Part shown: positions 32,835-45,193 of the stretch, in pieces
How positions within the stretch are numbered: position 1 is the stretch's first letter
How the letters are laid out: every line of letters begins with the position of its first letter
Assembly: GCA_012861695.1 (NCBI GenBank)
Contig: JAAOOA010000180.1
Location: 248,001-312,000, forward strand
Length of the DNA stretch: 64,000 bases
From: Trematomus loennbergii
Lineage: Eukaryota; Chordata; Actinopteri; Perciformes; Nototheniidae
Reading direction: 5' to 3'
The notes under the pieces: generated by a model
What the model was told of the DNA's origin: nothing
Databases searched by the model: none
Seen by the model: only the letters and a program-made list of their open reading frames with translations
Translations under genes and position numbers: made by a program

Positions 32835-32981
32835 CTGTTTCCTGCAAGATGTTGCGGCAGTGCCGCGGTACCGGGGTCTCTCGGGCTTAACAGGTTAAGG
32901 GGAAAGAAAATCAAAACTGAAATCAAACGCTGCTTTTTACAAGAACTAGTGATGTGTGTTAAACATTTGTTGTTTCCACAG

Positions 32982-33086
32982 ACAGAGAGCAGAGTCTCCA
33001 GTCCCCAGCTGTCTGTCTCTGAAGAGTGACTGGTCTATGGCGAAACCTATGAACTTCAGTAATGAACCTGGACCCCCAGACACAAA
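32982..33086 (+). CDS. NLR copy B, VPSC-repeat exon 2
   Basis: 105 bases, phase 2-2: SPVPSCLSLKSDWSM then MNFSNEPGPPDTK. Closest to 28908 of the same copy rather than to either exon of copy A, so it was homogenised or duplicated within B. Confidence 0.75.
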
Positions 33087-33149
33087 GTAAGAGTCTGTTT
33101 CTGCTGTGAACTGTCCTGAAGAGGAGTCTGGTTTGATCTGAGTAGCAGA

Positions 33150-33215
33150 TCACAGTATAGAAACTCAGTAGAGCTCAGTATAGAAACTCAGTAGAGCTCA
33201 GTATAGAAACGCAGA
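33150..33215. repeat. 23-bp minisatellite, about 3 copies
   Basis: Third instance of the array found at 6461 and 29080. Confidence 0.85.
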
Positions 33216-33743
33216 CGTACTTGAATCAGATAAGGGAAATATCGGCACCTAGAGCTCTAGTACTTCTTATTGAATTGAAGTTATACATTTATGTGTATCA
33301 ACCATTGATTGTTAGTTTGACTTTGAATGGAGCAGCCACAATGTTAGCTAAGTCTAACTCCACTCAATCTAATGTCCATTTAGGAACTAGCATTTTGAAA
33401 GTGATTTGCTTTCCATGTTGTGGACAGACCTGACAAAGTGTTCACTGCTTTTACAAATTGGAATCATTATGTAGTTATTACATAAACAAGTTTAATTTAG
33501 CCGGAGTAAAACTTGTGAGGTACAGTGAACATGCTGTAGGCGATGATGTTACAGACAGAAGGGCGTTTTGTTTCATAATTATATGAATCACTAAATATCT
33601 ACCACTTGGGAACAGTTACCAGGATGAAATATCATCTACAGATAAAGAACGTTAAAAAAACAAGAATTTGCCAACTTTGGGTTGTACCATTGGTGAAAAT
33701 CAGTCACCGTAAAGTGCTATAAAGGATGTGTTGATCTCCACAG
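33216..33743. other. Intron before the RING exon of copy B
   Basis: Matches copy A but has the empty site for the L2 insertion at TTCCATGTTGTGGACAG near 33411-33428. No exon seen. Confidence 0.7.
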
Positions 33744-33979
33744 AGGGAAGAGGAAGAGTGGTGTTCCTGTGGAGGAGCAGCTGTCCAGCTGTGCTCTGTG
33801 TCAGGACGTCCTGAAGGATCCAGTCTCTACCAGCTGTGGACACTGGTTCTGCAGACAGTGCATCACCTCATACTGGGAGCAGAGACCTCCATCAGGAGAC
33901 CCCTGCTGTCCCCAGTGTGGAGAAAGATCCAGAACCAGAGCTGGACTGCAGACAGCCAGTCAGACCAGAACAGTAACAA
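33744..33979 (+). CDS. NLR copy B, RING finger exon
   Basis: 236 bases with the complete C3HC4 set (CALC, CGHWFCRQC, CCPQC). Intact and nearly identical to copy A, including donor and phase. Presumed E3 ligase module of the receptor. Confidence 0.85.
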
Positions 33980-34029
33980 GTAAGTCTGAACATCTGTCCA
34001 GGGTTTCCCACAGATAGACTTTACTTGGG

Positions 34030-34250
34030 CTGCCCGCCCAGGTATATTAACGTCCGCCCAGGTATATTAACGCCCGCCCAGGTATATTAACGTCCGCCCA
34101 GGTCTATTAACGTCCGCCCAGGTATATTAACGCCCGCCCAGGTATATTAACGTCCGCCCAGGTATATTAACGCCCGCCCAGGTATATTAACGTCCGCCCA
34201 GGTATATTAACGCCCGCCCAGGTATATTAACGTCCGCCCAGGTATATTAC
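34030..34250. repeat. 20-bp minisatellite, about 11 copies
   Basis: The unit CGTCCGCCCAGGTATATTAA alternates with a CGCCCGCCC variant in neighbouring units, a two-unit pattern showing recent dimer expansion. Four copies in A. Confidence 0.9.
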
Positions 34251-34253
34251 TAC

Positions 34254-34705
34254 CCTCCTGGCTGGTCTACCTGCATGTGCCGTCCGACCTCTGCAGCTCA
34301 TCCAGAATGCAGCGGCTCGTCTGGTCTTCAACCTTCCTAAATGTTCCCACACCACGCCGCTCCTCCGCTCCCTTCACTGGCTTCCAGTAACTGCTAGAAT
34401 CCACTTCAAGACACTGGGACTAGCGTACCATGCTGTGAATGGATCTGGCCCTTCCTACATCCAGGACATGGTTAAACCATACACCCAGCACGTGCACTCC
34501 GCTCTGCATCAGCCAAACGGCTCGCTGCACCCGCACTGCGAGGGGGACCCAAGTTCCCATCAGCAAAAACACGTGGGTTTGCTATCCTGGCTCCAAAATG
34601 GTGGAATGAGCTCCCCATTGACATCAGGACAGCAGAACGCTCACACATCTTCCAGAGCAGACTGAAAACTCATCTCTTTCCACTCCACTTCGAGCAATAC
34701 ATTTA
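34254..34705 (+). mobile_element. L2-like LINE 3' fragment
   Basis: Encodes a reverse transcriptase C-terminus: LQLIQNAAARLVFNLPK, TTPLLRSLHWLPVTARIHFK, then a frameshift and WWNELPID-like sequence. In copy A this fragment is deleted between CCCTCC and AAAATAAAAAGCAC, leaving the two flanking minisatellites almost joined. Confidence 0.75.
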
Positions 34706-34732
34706 AAAACAGAAAACAAACAAAATAAAAAG

Positions 34733-37425
34733 CACTTAGATACTAACAAAGCACTTACATACTAACAAAGCACTTACATATTAACAAAGCACTTATATAC
34801 TAACAAAGCACTTATATACTATCAAAGCACTTATATACTAACAAAGCACTTAGATACTAACAAAGCACTTAGATACTAACAAAGCACTTAGATACTAACA
34901 AAGCACTTAGATACTAACAAAGCACTTAGATACTATCAAAGCACTTATATACTAACAAAGCACTTAGATACTAACAAAGCACTTAGATACTAACAAAGCA
35001 CTTAGATACTAACAAAGCACTTACATATTAACAAAGCACTTATATACTAACAAAGCACTTAGATACTAACAAAGCACTTAGATACTAACAAAGCACTTAT
35101 ATACTAACAAAGCACTTATATACTAACAAAGCACTTAGATACTAACAAAGCACTTACATACTAACAAAGCACTTATGCTGCGTTCACACCGGACGCGATG
35201 CGACGTTTGGGGGCGGCGCGATTACATGTAAAGTCAATGCAGAGACACGGACAGACGCGAATTCGCTCCGACGGCGCGCATGAAGCGGTGGATGCGGCGC
35301 GAATCACGCGATTGAGGCGATTGAACGGTGCCGCGTTAAGCGCGAGAGTTCAATTTTTTCAACTCGAGCGTCAAATTCACGTGACGCGTTCTCGCGGAAG
35401 CCAATCAGCGGTGAGAATCTCAGCCGCCGTCACTGACGTTCAACCACAAACATCAGCTGTTAGCTGTTAGCAGTTAGCACACAGAGCTCACAGCTCCTCA
35501 TATCTGTTCAGAAACTGGACAAAAGTTAAACAAGTACAAACCACAGTACAAACCACAGACTGTCTGTGTCATGGTGAATACAGTCGCTGCTTTATTTATG
35601 TCTGTAGGCCGTTGTTATGAGTGTGGAATGAGCATATACAACGTTTGCTTAGCCTGGTCGATCCGATCTTCATTCAGAAAACAAGCATTTTAAAAGGTGT
35701 TTCTCCTGCCGTCTGTCTGCAGACTTGTCAAAGCATTAATTCATGGTTGTTACTAACCGGTATCAGTATGTTTTACTTCGGCATCATTTGAAACGTGTAT
35801 TACAATTTAATCAGGTAAAATATGTTCATTTTGTTGTAGTTGTAGCTCCCGAGCCAGCGCGTCTTGTTTGAATGATGCGAGTAAACACAGCTGGCAGCCG
35901 CAGTGAACCTCCAGCGTTTAGAGCGATGGGATAGGAGCGATTAGAGCGAAGCGAATATTCGCATCGCGTCCGGTGTGAACGCAGCATTACATACTAACAA
36001 AGCACTTATATACTAACAAAGCACTTACATACTAACAAAGCACTTACATCCTAACAAAGCACTTACATACTAACAAAGCACTTATATACTAACAAAGCAC
36101 TTATATACTAACAAAGCACTTACATACTAACAAAGCACTTATATACTAACAAAGCACTTACATCCTAACAAAGCACTTACATACTAACAAAGCACTTATA
36201 TACTAACAAAGCACTTACATACTAACAAAGCACTTACATCCTAACAAAGCACTTACATACTAACAAAGCACTTATATACTAACAAAGCACTTACATACTA
36301 ACAAAGCACTTAGATACTAACAAAGCACTTACATACTAACAAAGCACTTACATACTAACAAAGCACTTACATACTAACAAAGCACTTACATCCTAACAAA
36401 GCACTTACATACTAACAAAGCACTTACATACTAACAAAGCACTTACATACTAACAAAGCACTTAGATACTAACAAAGCACTTACATACTAACAAAGCACT
36501 TACATACTAACAAAGCACTTACATACTAACAAAGCACTTACATCCTAACAAAGCACTTACATACTAACAAAGCACTTACATACTAACAAAGCACTTACAT
36601 ACTAACAAAGCACTTAGATACTAACAAAGCACTTACATACTAACAAAGCACTTACATACTAACAAAGCACTTACATACTAACAAAGCACTTACATACTAA
36701 CAAAGCACTTATTACTAACAAAGCACTTATATACTAACAAAGCACTTATATACTAACAAAGCACTTATATACTAACAAAGCACTTACATACTAACAAAGC
36801 ACTTATATACTAACAAAGCACTTACATACTAACAAAGCACTTACATACTAACAAAGCACTTATATACTAACAAAGCACTTATATACTAACAAAGCACTTA
36901 TATACTAACAAAGCACTTATATACTAACAAAGCACTTATATACTAACAAAGCACTTATATACTAACAAAGCACTTACATACTAACAAAGCACTTATATAC
37001 TAACAAGCACTTAGATACTAACAAAGCACTTACATACTAACAAAGCACTTACATACTAACAAAGCACTTACATACTAACAAAGCACTTATATACTAACAA
37101 AGCACTTATATACTAACAAAGCACTTATATACTAACAAAGCACTTGTATACTAACAAAGCACTTACATACTAACAAAGCACTTATATATTAACAAAGCAC
37201 TTATATACTAACAAAGCACTTATATACTAACAAAGCACTTGTATACTAACAAAGCACTTGTATACTAACAAAGCACTTACATACTAACAAAGCACTTATA
37301 TATTAACAAAGCACTTATACTAACAAAGCACTTATATACTAACAAAGCACTTGCATACTAACAAAGCACTTATATACTAACAAAGCACTTACATACTAAC
37401 AAAGCACTAACAAAGCACTTATCTA
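34733..37425. repeat. 19-bp minisatellite, about 98 copies, interrupted once
   Basis: The unit ACTAACAAAGCACTTATAT with T/C/G variants covers 34733-35175 and 35987-37425. The interruption is a Harbinger-type element. Copy A has about 8 units. Larger blocks with the variant order CATAC, CATCC, TATAC recur around 36000-36600, indicating multi-unit duplications. Confidence 0.93.
35176..35986. mobile_element. Harbinger-type MITE inside the 19-bp minisatellite
   Basis: The ends TGCTGCGTTCACACCGGACG and CGTCCGGTGTGAACGCAGCA are perfect inverted repeats, flanked by TTA on both sides (35173-35175 and 35987-35989), the 3-base target duplication of PIF/Harbinger elements. Removing it and one TTA restores the minisatellite unit exactly. 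No transposase. Confidence 0.93.
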
Positions 37426-37469
37426 AAGCCTGTTGAGTATCACTTGAAATGGTTTGGCTCTATGAAACC

Positions 37470-38252
37470 CAGTGTTGGGACTAACGCGTTACAAACTAAC
37501 ACGTTACTGTAACGCAACTACCTTTTGCGGTAACTAATAACGTTACTAGTTACCTATTCCCATTCAGTAACGCCGTTATAGTTACTGTGATTTAAATGGG
37601 TGCGTTACTGCGTTACATTATGTGGTCCAACTGAACCGAATCTCCCTGCGGATGTAACAGGCGAATACAGTGATGTTCTCTCACAGTAACATGGAAAAGT
37701 GAAAGTGACCAGAGAGGAGTGATGATTGGTTAACGCGGGGTAACATTTCAGGGTAAGCCAATCAGAGACAGAGTTGGGCGGGTCTTGCCTTATGGGGAAA
37801 ATACACAGACACACAAACACTTGCTAACACACATACATACACGGCAACGCCCACCACCAGCACACACACACAATGGCAGATGCAAGTATCAGCGAGAGCA
37901 GCAGCGCATTTACAACTTGGAGATATACCACTATTTTCAATTTGTGGGAATAAAGGACGCAAAAAATATTACGGTCAAATGTAAATTGTGTACAGGACAG
38001 AAAGCATTGTCCACGTCGAATAACAGCAATGCCAATCTCCTGAAGCACCTAACTAATGTACATGGGGCTATAAAACTAGTCTTACTGTGCCACAGAACAA
38101 CACAACAACTTGTATTTTTATTGTTATTATTTTTAAAGTAAAGTTACTTGTTACTTTACTTTTATAATTTAGTAACTAATAAAGTAACTAGTTACTTTTT
38201 TGAGAGCAGTAACTATACTAGTTACTTTTTAAAAGTAACTTGCCCAACACTG
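37470..38252 (+). mobile_element. hAT element with BED finger (copy B version)
   Basis: Ends CAGTGTTGGG and CCCAACACTG, target duplication ATGAAACC at 37462-37469 and 38253-38260, as in copy A at 8523. Here the BED finger is better kept: VKCKLC and NLLKHLTNVHG are in one frame around 37975-38062. Confidence 0.92.
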
Positions 38253-38260
38253 ATGAAACC

Positions 38261-38847
38261 TGATGTACTTATACGATTCTTCAAGTTTGTATCGTCTTGG
38301 TCGAATGCACTTATTGTAAGTCGCTTTGGATAAAAGCGTCAGCTAAATGATATGTAATAATAACGTCCGCCCAAGTATATTTCACCACCTATTTAGGTTT
38401 TTTTTTTTTTATCCGTCCGCGAGCACTACGCCATCTGTGATCGATGAACTAGTGGACAATGATCCCTCGCTCTACGCCTCCTGTACCTGTTCGCTCTGCC
38501 ATCGTGTGAAGGGTCCGCTAATAAGCGACCAACAGAAAGGGAGACCTTACGAGAAAAAGAGAAGTCAAATGTTGTTGCACATCACTCATGCGCAACTGCG
38601 GCGCAATTATGCGCTCTGCAGTAACCCCGCTGCGACGCTCCGGCAAACTAACAGTTCACGAGCGTGCTCCATTAGCACCCCCCCCCCCTGCCCGTCGTGC
38701 CCGGCTACCACCACAAGTATAATTCTGTGGGAACACTGCTGTCTCCTGGTGTCTTCAGGCCTGAAAACAGGATTCTTCCTGTTGTGTTGTACATAATATA
38801 AGTTCATTTAAAACGTTTTTTTATTCTCACGTTTCCTTCTCTTTCAG
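38261..38847. other. Intron between RING and FISNA-NACHT exons, copy B
   Basis: Same layout as 9299-9889, including TTGTAAGTCGCTTTGGATAA, a T-run and a C-run. Ends in TTCTCTTTCAG. Confidence 0.65.
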
Positions 38848-40708
38848 CAGAACGTGGTCTGCAGGAGGTTTTAGATGAACATAGGCTCAGTCTGAGGAGG
38901 AGATGTGAACGTGTGACTGAAGGAACTGGTGAAAGTGAAACCCTCCTCAACAGGATCTTCACTGAGCTCTACATCACACAAGGCCAGAGTGAAGAGGTTA
39001 ATACCCAACATGAGGTGAGGCAGCTGGAGACAGCTTCCAAGAAAAATGCCCTCCATTACTCTCCAATCAAGTGCCAGGACATCTTTAAAGCCTCACCTGA
39101 CCAACAGACTCTCATCAGAGCGGTCCTGACCAACGGAGTCGCTGGAGTTGGAAAAACCTTCTCAGTGCAGAAGTTCACTCTGGACTGGGCCGAGGGTTTG
39201 GGAAACCAAGATGTCAGTCTGGTGATCCCGCTCTCCTTCAGGGAGCTGAACCTGATCAAAGGTGAGCAGTACAGTCTTCTCAGGCTGCTCCATGTTTTCC
39301 ATCCAACCTTACAGAAGGTCACAGCAGAGCAGCTGGCTGTCTGCAAAGTGCTGCTCATCTTTGACGGCCTGGATGAAAGCAGACTTTCTCTGGACTTCAG
39401 AAACAATGAGGTTGTGTCTGATGTCTCACAGCAGTCCTCAGTCAACGTGCTGCTGACAAACCTCATCAGGGGGAAGCTGCTTCCCTCGGCTCTCGTCTGG
39501 ATAACTTCCAGACCTGCAGCGGCCAATCAGATCCCTCCTGAGTGTGTGGACAGGGTAACAGAAGTACGAGGCTTCACTGACGCCCAGAAGGAGGAGTACT
39601 TCAGGAGAGATCGAGTGATGAAGACCTGTCCAGCAGAATCATCTCTCACATCAAGAGCTCCAGGAGCCTCCACATCATGTGCATGATCCCAGTCTTCTGC
39701 TGGATCACTGCTGCAGTTCTGGACCACATGTGGACTACAGACCAGAGAGGAGAGCTGCCCAAGACCCTCACTGACATGTACTCACACTTCCTGCTGGTCC
39801 AGACCAAGAGGAAGAAGCAGAAGTATGAAGAGGGACATGAGACGAGTCCACAGCAGCTGACGGAGGCTGACAGGGAGCTTCTTCTGAAGCTGGGGAGGCT
39901 GGCGTTTGAACATCTGGAGAAAGGAGACATCATGTTCTACCAAGAAGACCTGGAGCGCTGTGGTCTTGGTGTCACCGAGGCCTTGGTGCACTCAGGAGTT
40001 TGTACACAGATCTTTAAAAGAGAGAGTGTGATCTTTGAGAAAACAGTCTACTGCTTTGTTCATCTGAGCATTCAGGAGTTTCTGGCTGCAGTCTACATGT
40101 TGCACTGTTACACCAACAGAGACACAGAGGTACTGAAGGACTTCCTGCAGGAGACTTGGACGATGACAACAGTGATAGCAGTGATCAGGATCACCCATCC
40201 CTGCAGAGTGACTATAACAACATGTTTAACAGTGATCAGGATACCCATCCCTGGATGTCTTCCTAAAGAGAGCCATGATGAAATCATCAAAGTAAAATGG
40301 CCACCTGGACCTGTTTGTCCGCTTTCTCCACGGCCTCTCTCTGGAGTCCAACCAGAGACTCTTAGGAGGCCTGCTGGGTCGCACAGACAACAGACCAGAA
40401 ATCATCCAGAGAGCCATCAGCAACCTGAAGAAGATGAGAAGTGATGAAGTCTCTGATGAAGACAGGAGCATCAACATCTCCACTGTCTGACAGAGATGAA
40501 GGACCACTCAGTACATCAGGAGATCACAGAGTTCCTGAAGTCAGAGAACAGATCAGAGAAGAGACTCTCTGTGGAACGCTGCTGCTCTGGCCTACAGGCT
40601 GGAGATGTCAGAGGAGGTTCTGGATGAGTTGGACCTGGAGAAGTCCAAAACATCAGAGGAGAGACGACGGAGACTGATTCCAGCTGTGAGGAACTGCAGG
40701 AAGGCTGT
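38848..40708 (+). CDS. NLR copy B, FISNA-NACHT exon (multiple disruptions)
   Basis: Identical to copy A over FISNA and the NACHT core, with Walker A GVAGVGKT at 39135-39158 and a matching Walker B. A 2-base loss near 39606 ends the first frame at 39686; the second frame ([11 protein letters not shown] near 40012, [12 protein letters not shown]) is lost at 40148 by a 1-base loss. An in-frame TAA stands at 40293, and more small indels follow. Compared with copy A there is extra sequence at 40190-40250 made of repeats of GATCAGGATACCCATCCCTG type. RNCRKAV closes the exon. Confidence 0.85.
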
Positions 40709-41239
40709 GTGAGTCCAGATGTGATTAGCTTTATAGATTAGTGTAGATAAGGATTTTAGTTTTTAAAATAAACACTATACAACTTTGCTGTTTCACATAC
40801 TGTGAGAGCTAAATTGAATTAATACAATTATTCTAATAATTTAAAAATGTACAGTTTTTTCTTCTCTTCATTTTCCTTGTCAAAATAATATGAAGGATGT
40901 TTTATCACAGCAACATGTGATCAGAACATACAGAATAACTTTACATATGTCATTGAATGCAGTAAAGTTATTATGAAATGATTGCAGTTTCTTTATCGTT
41001 AAATTAGACACAGAGCAATATGTGATTTATGTTGACTCTAGTCTTCTCTAGTCTAGAAGGTAGCTAGCAGAGAGGTGACAGACATGGGATCAGATCACAC
41101 TCTACCAAATATTAAATAGACTAACATCCAGTGGTAATCAGATCATGAGATTCAAAATGTTTTTCCTCAAATGCATGAAGTAAATATGTTGTTTCCTCTT
41201 TTTTTATATAAACAAATTCTGTAATATGTGTTCTAACAG
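40709..41239. other. Intron after the NACHT exon, copy B
   Basis: Near-identical to 11700-12232. No exon seen. Confidence 0.7.
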
Positions 41240-41403
41240 AATTCCTGACAGTGGATTCTTAGACTGGGAAGTCGTGGCCTCAGCTCTGAAGTCCGACCCC
41301 TCCGATCTGAGAGAGCTGGAGCTGAAGTAGACCTGCAGGATTCAGAGGTGGAGCAGCTGAGTTCTGGACTAAAGAGTCCAAACTGTAGACTGAAGACTCT
41401 GAG
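41240..41403 (+). CDS. NLR copy B, first (degenerate) LRR exon, broken
   Basis: 164 bases against 162 in copy A. The change GAGCTGGAGCTGAAGTAG brings a TAG into frame. Otherwise it matches the copy A exon at 12233. Confidence 0.7.
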
Positions 41404-42183
41404 GTCAGATCACTGGCTGTAGTTCATGTGGTTTTGTACTGTATTTATAATTGATATATTTATAATTCCATCATTTGCCTGAGTACAAAGATATTTGAAT
41501 AAGTTCACATTTCTTTCTAAATTGCTGAATATTTGACAAGAATAACAGAAAGCAGAGAAAGTAAATGTGTGAGGGGACAGTGTGTGAGCTTCCACAGACT
41601 CTCACTGTGCTCCATGAGTCAGTGAAGATGCTGTCAGTACTGATGAGCTGTGAGGGAGATGAAGGAGGTTCTTCTGATGCATTATCAATGCATTTATAGT
41701 TATCTACTATTACATTTCTAAAAGTATCTTCATCATTTTTGACATTGGCATCTGAACCCTCTCCAGGTCTGAAAAGATGATGAGACTTTGAACTATCTCA
41801 AGCAGGACCATTGTTCTCTGAACTTACATGATGTGTTCTTTATTCAGACTCTGGTGCTGCTTCTTTGTAAACTCTGTGATCTTGAGTTGAATCAGTTTCT
41901 GTGGGTTTTGATTTGTCTGGCTGCACATCACGAGTTAGTGTAGAAGGAGCAGAGTTTATGATGTGAAGTCACCACTTTTTATTGAAGGTGAAGAACGTTG
42001 TCTTTCATATTAATGAGAGCTCTTTTCACTTTTTGGATCTTACTGTTTTTAACCTGTCGGGAGTGTCCACTTTATAAACGTCTACATTCTCTACTTCTCC
42101 AGCTATAATCAGATTATTAAACCTTTCATTATTTCAATCAGGAACATTGTTTTCTAAACTTACATCATGTGTTCTTTATTCAG
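41404..42183. other. Intron with LRR-exon scar, copy B
   Basis: Contains the same fused acceptor and intron scar as copy A (41837-41862: TTCTTTATTCAG then CTTCTTTGTAAAC), showing the deletion predates the duplication. Confidence 0.65.
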
Positions 42184-42353
42184 TCTGAGGAGTGCAGCTT
42201 GTCAGAGATCAGCTGTTCTGCTCTGATCTCAGCTCTGAAGTCCAACATCCATCTGAGAGATCTGGACCTGAGTCACAACGCTCTTCAGGATTCAGGAGTG
42301 GAGCTGCTGAGAGATCTTCTGGAGAGTCCAGACTGCAGACTGGAGACTCTCAG
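42184..42353 (+). CDS. NLR copy B, LRR exon 1 (1-base loss)
   Basis: 170 bases; one base is missing near GAGGAGTGCAGC at the exon start. The variable LRR residue is H ([11 protein letters not shown]). Followed by the second intron type, GTCAGTTCTCCATC. Confidence 0.72.
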
Positions 42354-43157
42354 GTCAGTTCTCCATCTCTATCTTCTGTGCTGAGATGAATATGTGAGAG
42401 TTGTGTTGACTCTGAGCTGCAGACATCAGGCTGATATGATCCTGATCCTCACTGAGCATCTTAATGCTAAAGTCTACTTTCTTCTTCTGTGGTTTAGTCA
42501 TTGACTGTAGCAGAGCTATGTTAAAGAAAAATCATACTCTGCATAATTCACTGTGAACCTTTAAAACCTGGAATTCATCTTTTATTCTCCGTCATGTTTT
42601 TAAATAAATGACATTATAAACACATGAATACAATAATTACATATTTCTATTAAAACTATCAAACACTAACAAATATGTTCAGTTGTTGCTGTTTCTAACA
42701 TGTTTCTGAAGCTGCATGATGCTCAAACTGACTGAATAGTTTAAACTGAAGATGCTGTGATCTATGTCTCCACTATTCCTAAAATAAATATTCTCTATTT
42801 ATTTTGATCACATTTCTTCTAAATTCATCCTGACTTCTTTGTAAACTCTGTGATCTTGAGTTGAATCAGTTTCTGTGGGTTTTGATTTGTCTGGCTGCAC
42901 ATCACGAGTTAGTGTAGAAGGAGCAGAGTTTATGATGTGAAGTCACCACTTTTTATTGAAGGTGAAGAACGTTGTCTTTCATATTAATGAGAGCTCTTTT
43001 CACTTTTTGGATCTTACTGTTTTTAACCTGTCGGGAGTGTCCACTTTATAAACGTCTACATTCTCTACTTCTCCAGCTATAATCAGATTATTAAACCTTT
43101 CATTATTTCAATCAGGAACATTGTTTTCTAAACTTACATCATGTGTTCTTTATTCAG

Positions 43158-43325
43158 TCTGGAGGCTGCAGTTGTCAGAGATCAGCTGTTCTGCTCTGGC
43201 CTCAGCTCTGAAGTCCAACATCCATCTGAGAGATCTGGACCTGAGTTCAACGATCTGAAGGATTCAGGAGTGGAGCTGCTGAGAGATCTTCTGGAGAGTC
43301 CAGACTGCAGACTGGAGACTCTCAG
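43158..43325 (+). CDS. NLR copy B, LRR exon 2 (indels)
   Basis: 168 bases with losses at the exon start (TCTGGAGGCTGCAGTTG) and at the variable codon (GAGTTCAACGATC). Followed by the GTCAGTAAGGGG intron type. Confidence 0.7.
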
Positions 43326-44220
43326 GTCAGTAAGGGGTCGACTCAGTCTCTGCTGGTTCAGCAGGATTGTATTGAACACAGGGAGGTGGATGTGTTCCTC
43401 TCACTGGGGAATCTCTCCAGTTCCACCTTCCAGGCGTAGCCTAGCTTAGCACAACACATCAGTGATGTTACCATTTATCTGCAGTTTCTCCTTTTGTTCA
43501 TCTCATGTTTCTTTCTTGCGTTCTCCCAAGAACAATATAATGCAAGCTGACAATGCAAAGCCACATTTCAGTCAGGAGCAACTTGTTAACAGACACATCC
43601 TACTCTGCATAATTCACTCTGATCCTTTAAACACCTGGAATTCATCTTATATTCTCCATCCGGTTTCTTTTATAAATGATATAATAAACAGATTAATACA
43701 GTTAATACACATTTATATCAAATTATTAAACACTAACAATATTTCAGGTTTTGCTTTTTCTTAAAATGTCTGAAGCTGCATGATGCTCAAACTGACTGAA
43801 TAGTTTAACTGAAGATGCTGTGATCTATGTCTCCACTATTCCTAAAATAAATATTCTCTATTTATTTTGATCACATTTCTTCTAAATTCATCCTGACTTC
43901 TTTGTAAACTCTGTGATCTTGAGTTGAATCAGTTTCTGTGGGTTTTGATTTGTCTGGCTGCACATCACGAGTTAGTGTAGAAGGAGCAGAGTTTATGATG
44001 TGAAGTCACCACTTTTTATTGAAGGTGAAGAACGTTGTCTTTCATATTAATGAGAGCTCTTTTCACTTTTTGGATCTTACTGTTTTTAACCTGTCGGGAG
44101 TGTCCACTTTATAAACGTCTACATTCTCTACTTCTCCAGCTATAATCAGATTATTAAACCTTTCATTATTTCAATCAGGAACATTGTTTTCTAAACTTAC
44201 ATCATGTGTTCTTTATTCAG

Positions 44221-44391
44221 ACTGGAGACTGCAGCTTGTCAGAGATCAGCTGTCTGCTCTGGCCTCAGCTCTGATCCAACAATCCATCCATCTGAGAGAT
44301 CTGGACCTGAGTGCAACGCTCTGAAGGATTCAGGAGTGGAGCTGCTGAGAGATCTTCTGGAGAGTCCAGACTGCAGACTGGAGACTCTCAG
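44221..44391 (+). CDS. NLR copy B, LRR exon 3 (compensating indels)
   Basis: 171 bases in total but scrambled internally: AGCTGTCTGCTCTGG lacks a T, and CTGATCCAACAATCCATCC replaces CTGAAGTCCAACATCC. The variable codon has also lost a base (GAGTGCAACG). Second intron type follows. Confidence 0.68.
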
Positions 44392-45193
44392 GTCAGTTCT
44401 CCATCTCTATCTTCTGTGCTGAGATGAATATGTGAGAGTTGTGTTGACTCTGAGCTGCAGACATCAGGCTGATATGATCCTGATCCTCACTGAGCATCTT
44501 AATGCTAAAGTCTACTTTCTTCTTCTGTGGTTTAGCTCATTGACTGTAGCAGAGCTATGTTAAAGAAAAATCATACTCTGCATAATTCACTCTGAACCTT
44601 TAAACACCTGGAATTCATCTTTTATTCTCCGTCATGTTTTAAATAAATGACATTATAAACACATGAATACAATAATTAAATTTTCTATTAAAACTATCAA
44701 ACACTAACAAATATGTTCAGTTGTTGCTGTTTCTAACATGTTTCTGAAGCTGCATGATGCTCAACTGACTGAATAGTTTCAACTGAAGATGCTGTGATCT
44801 ATGTCTCCACTATTCCTGAAATAAATATTCTCTATTTATTTTGATCACATTTCTTCTAAATTCATCCTGACTTCTTTGTAAACTCTGTGATCTTGAGTTG
44901 AATCAGTTTCTGTGGGTTTTGATTTGTCTGGCTGCACATCACGAGTTAGTGTAGAAGGAGCAGAGTTTATGATGTGAAGTCACCACTTTTTATTGAAGGT
45001 GAAGAACGTTGTCTTTCATATTAATGAGAGCTCTTTTCACTTTTTGGATCTTACTGTTTTTAACCTGTCGGGAGAGTCCACTTTATAAACGTCTACATTC
45101 TCTACTTCTCCAGCTATAATCAGATTATTAAACCTTTCATTATTTCAATCGGAACATTGTTTTCTAAACTTACATCATGTGTTCTTTATTCAG

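Larger units (their letters stand above)
29286..32894. mobile_element. TTAA element (CCTGTTAAGC ends) containing three nested elements
   Basis: Flanked by TTAA at 29282-29285 and 32895-32898, with ends CCTGTTAAGCCC and GGGCTTAACAGG. Related copies of about 1173 bases lie at 46681 and 48889. Subtracting the nested elements (29378-29865, 30354-30893, 31389-32834) leaves about 1.1 kb, close to those copies. An empty version of the target is seen near 27893. piggyBac-like by target site; no transposase domain recognised. Confidence 0.8.

Noticed and set aside
35198..35470. 90-codon frame inside the Harbinger-type MITE
   Set aside because: No transposase or MADF motif; GC-rich terminal sequence keeps the frame open by chance.
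34733..37425. Possible CRISPR-like array of short regular repeats
   Set aside because: Units are directly adjacent without unique spacers, and the setting is a vertebrate intron; it is a 19-bp minisatellite.
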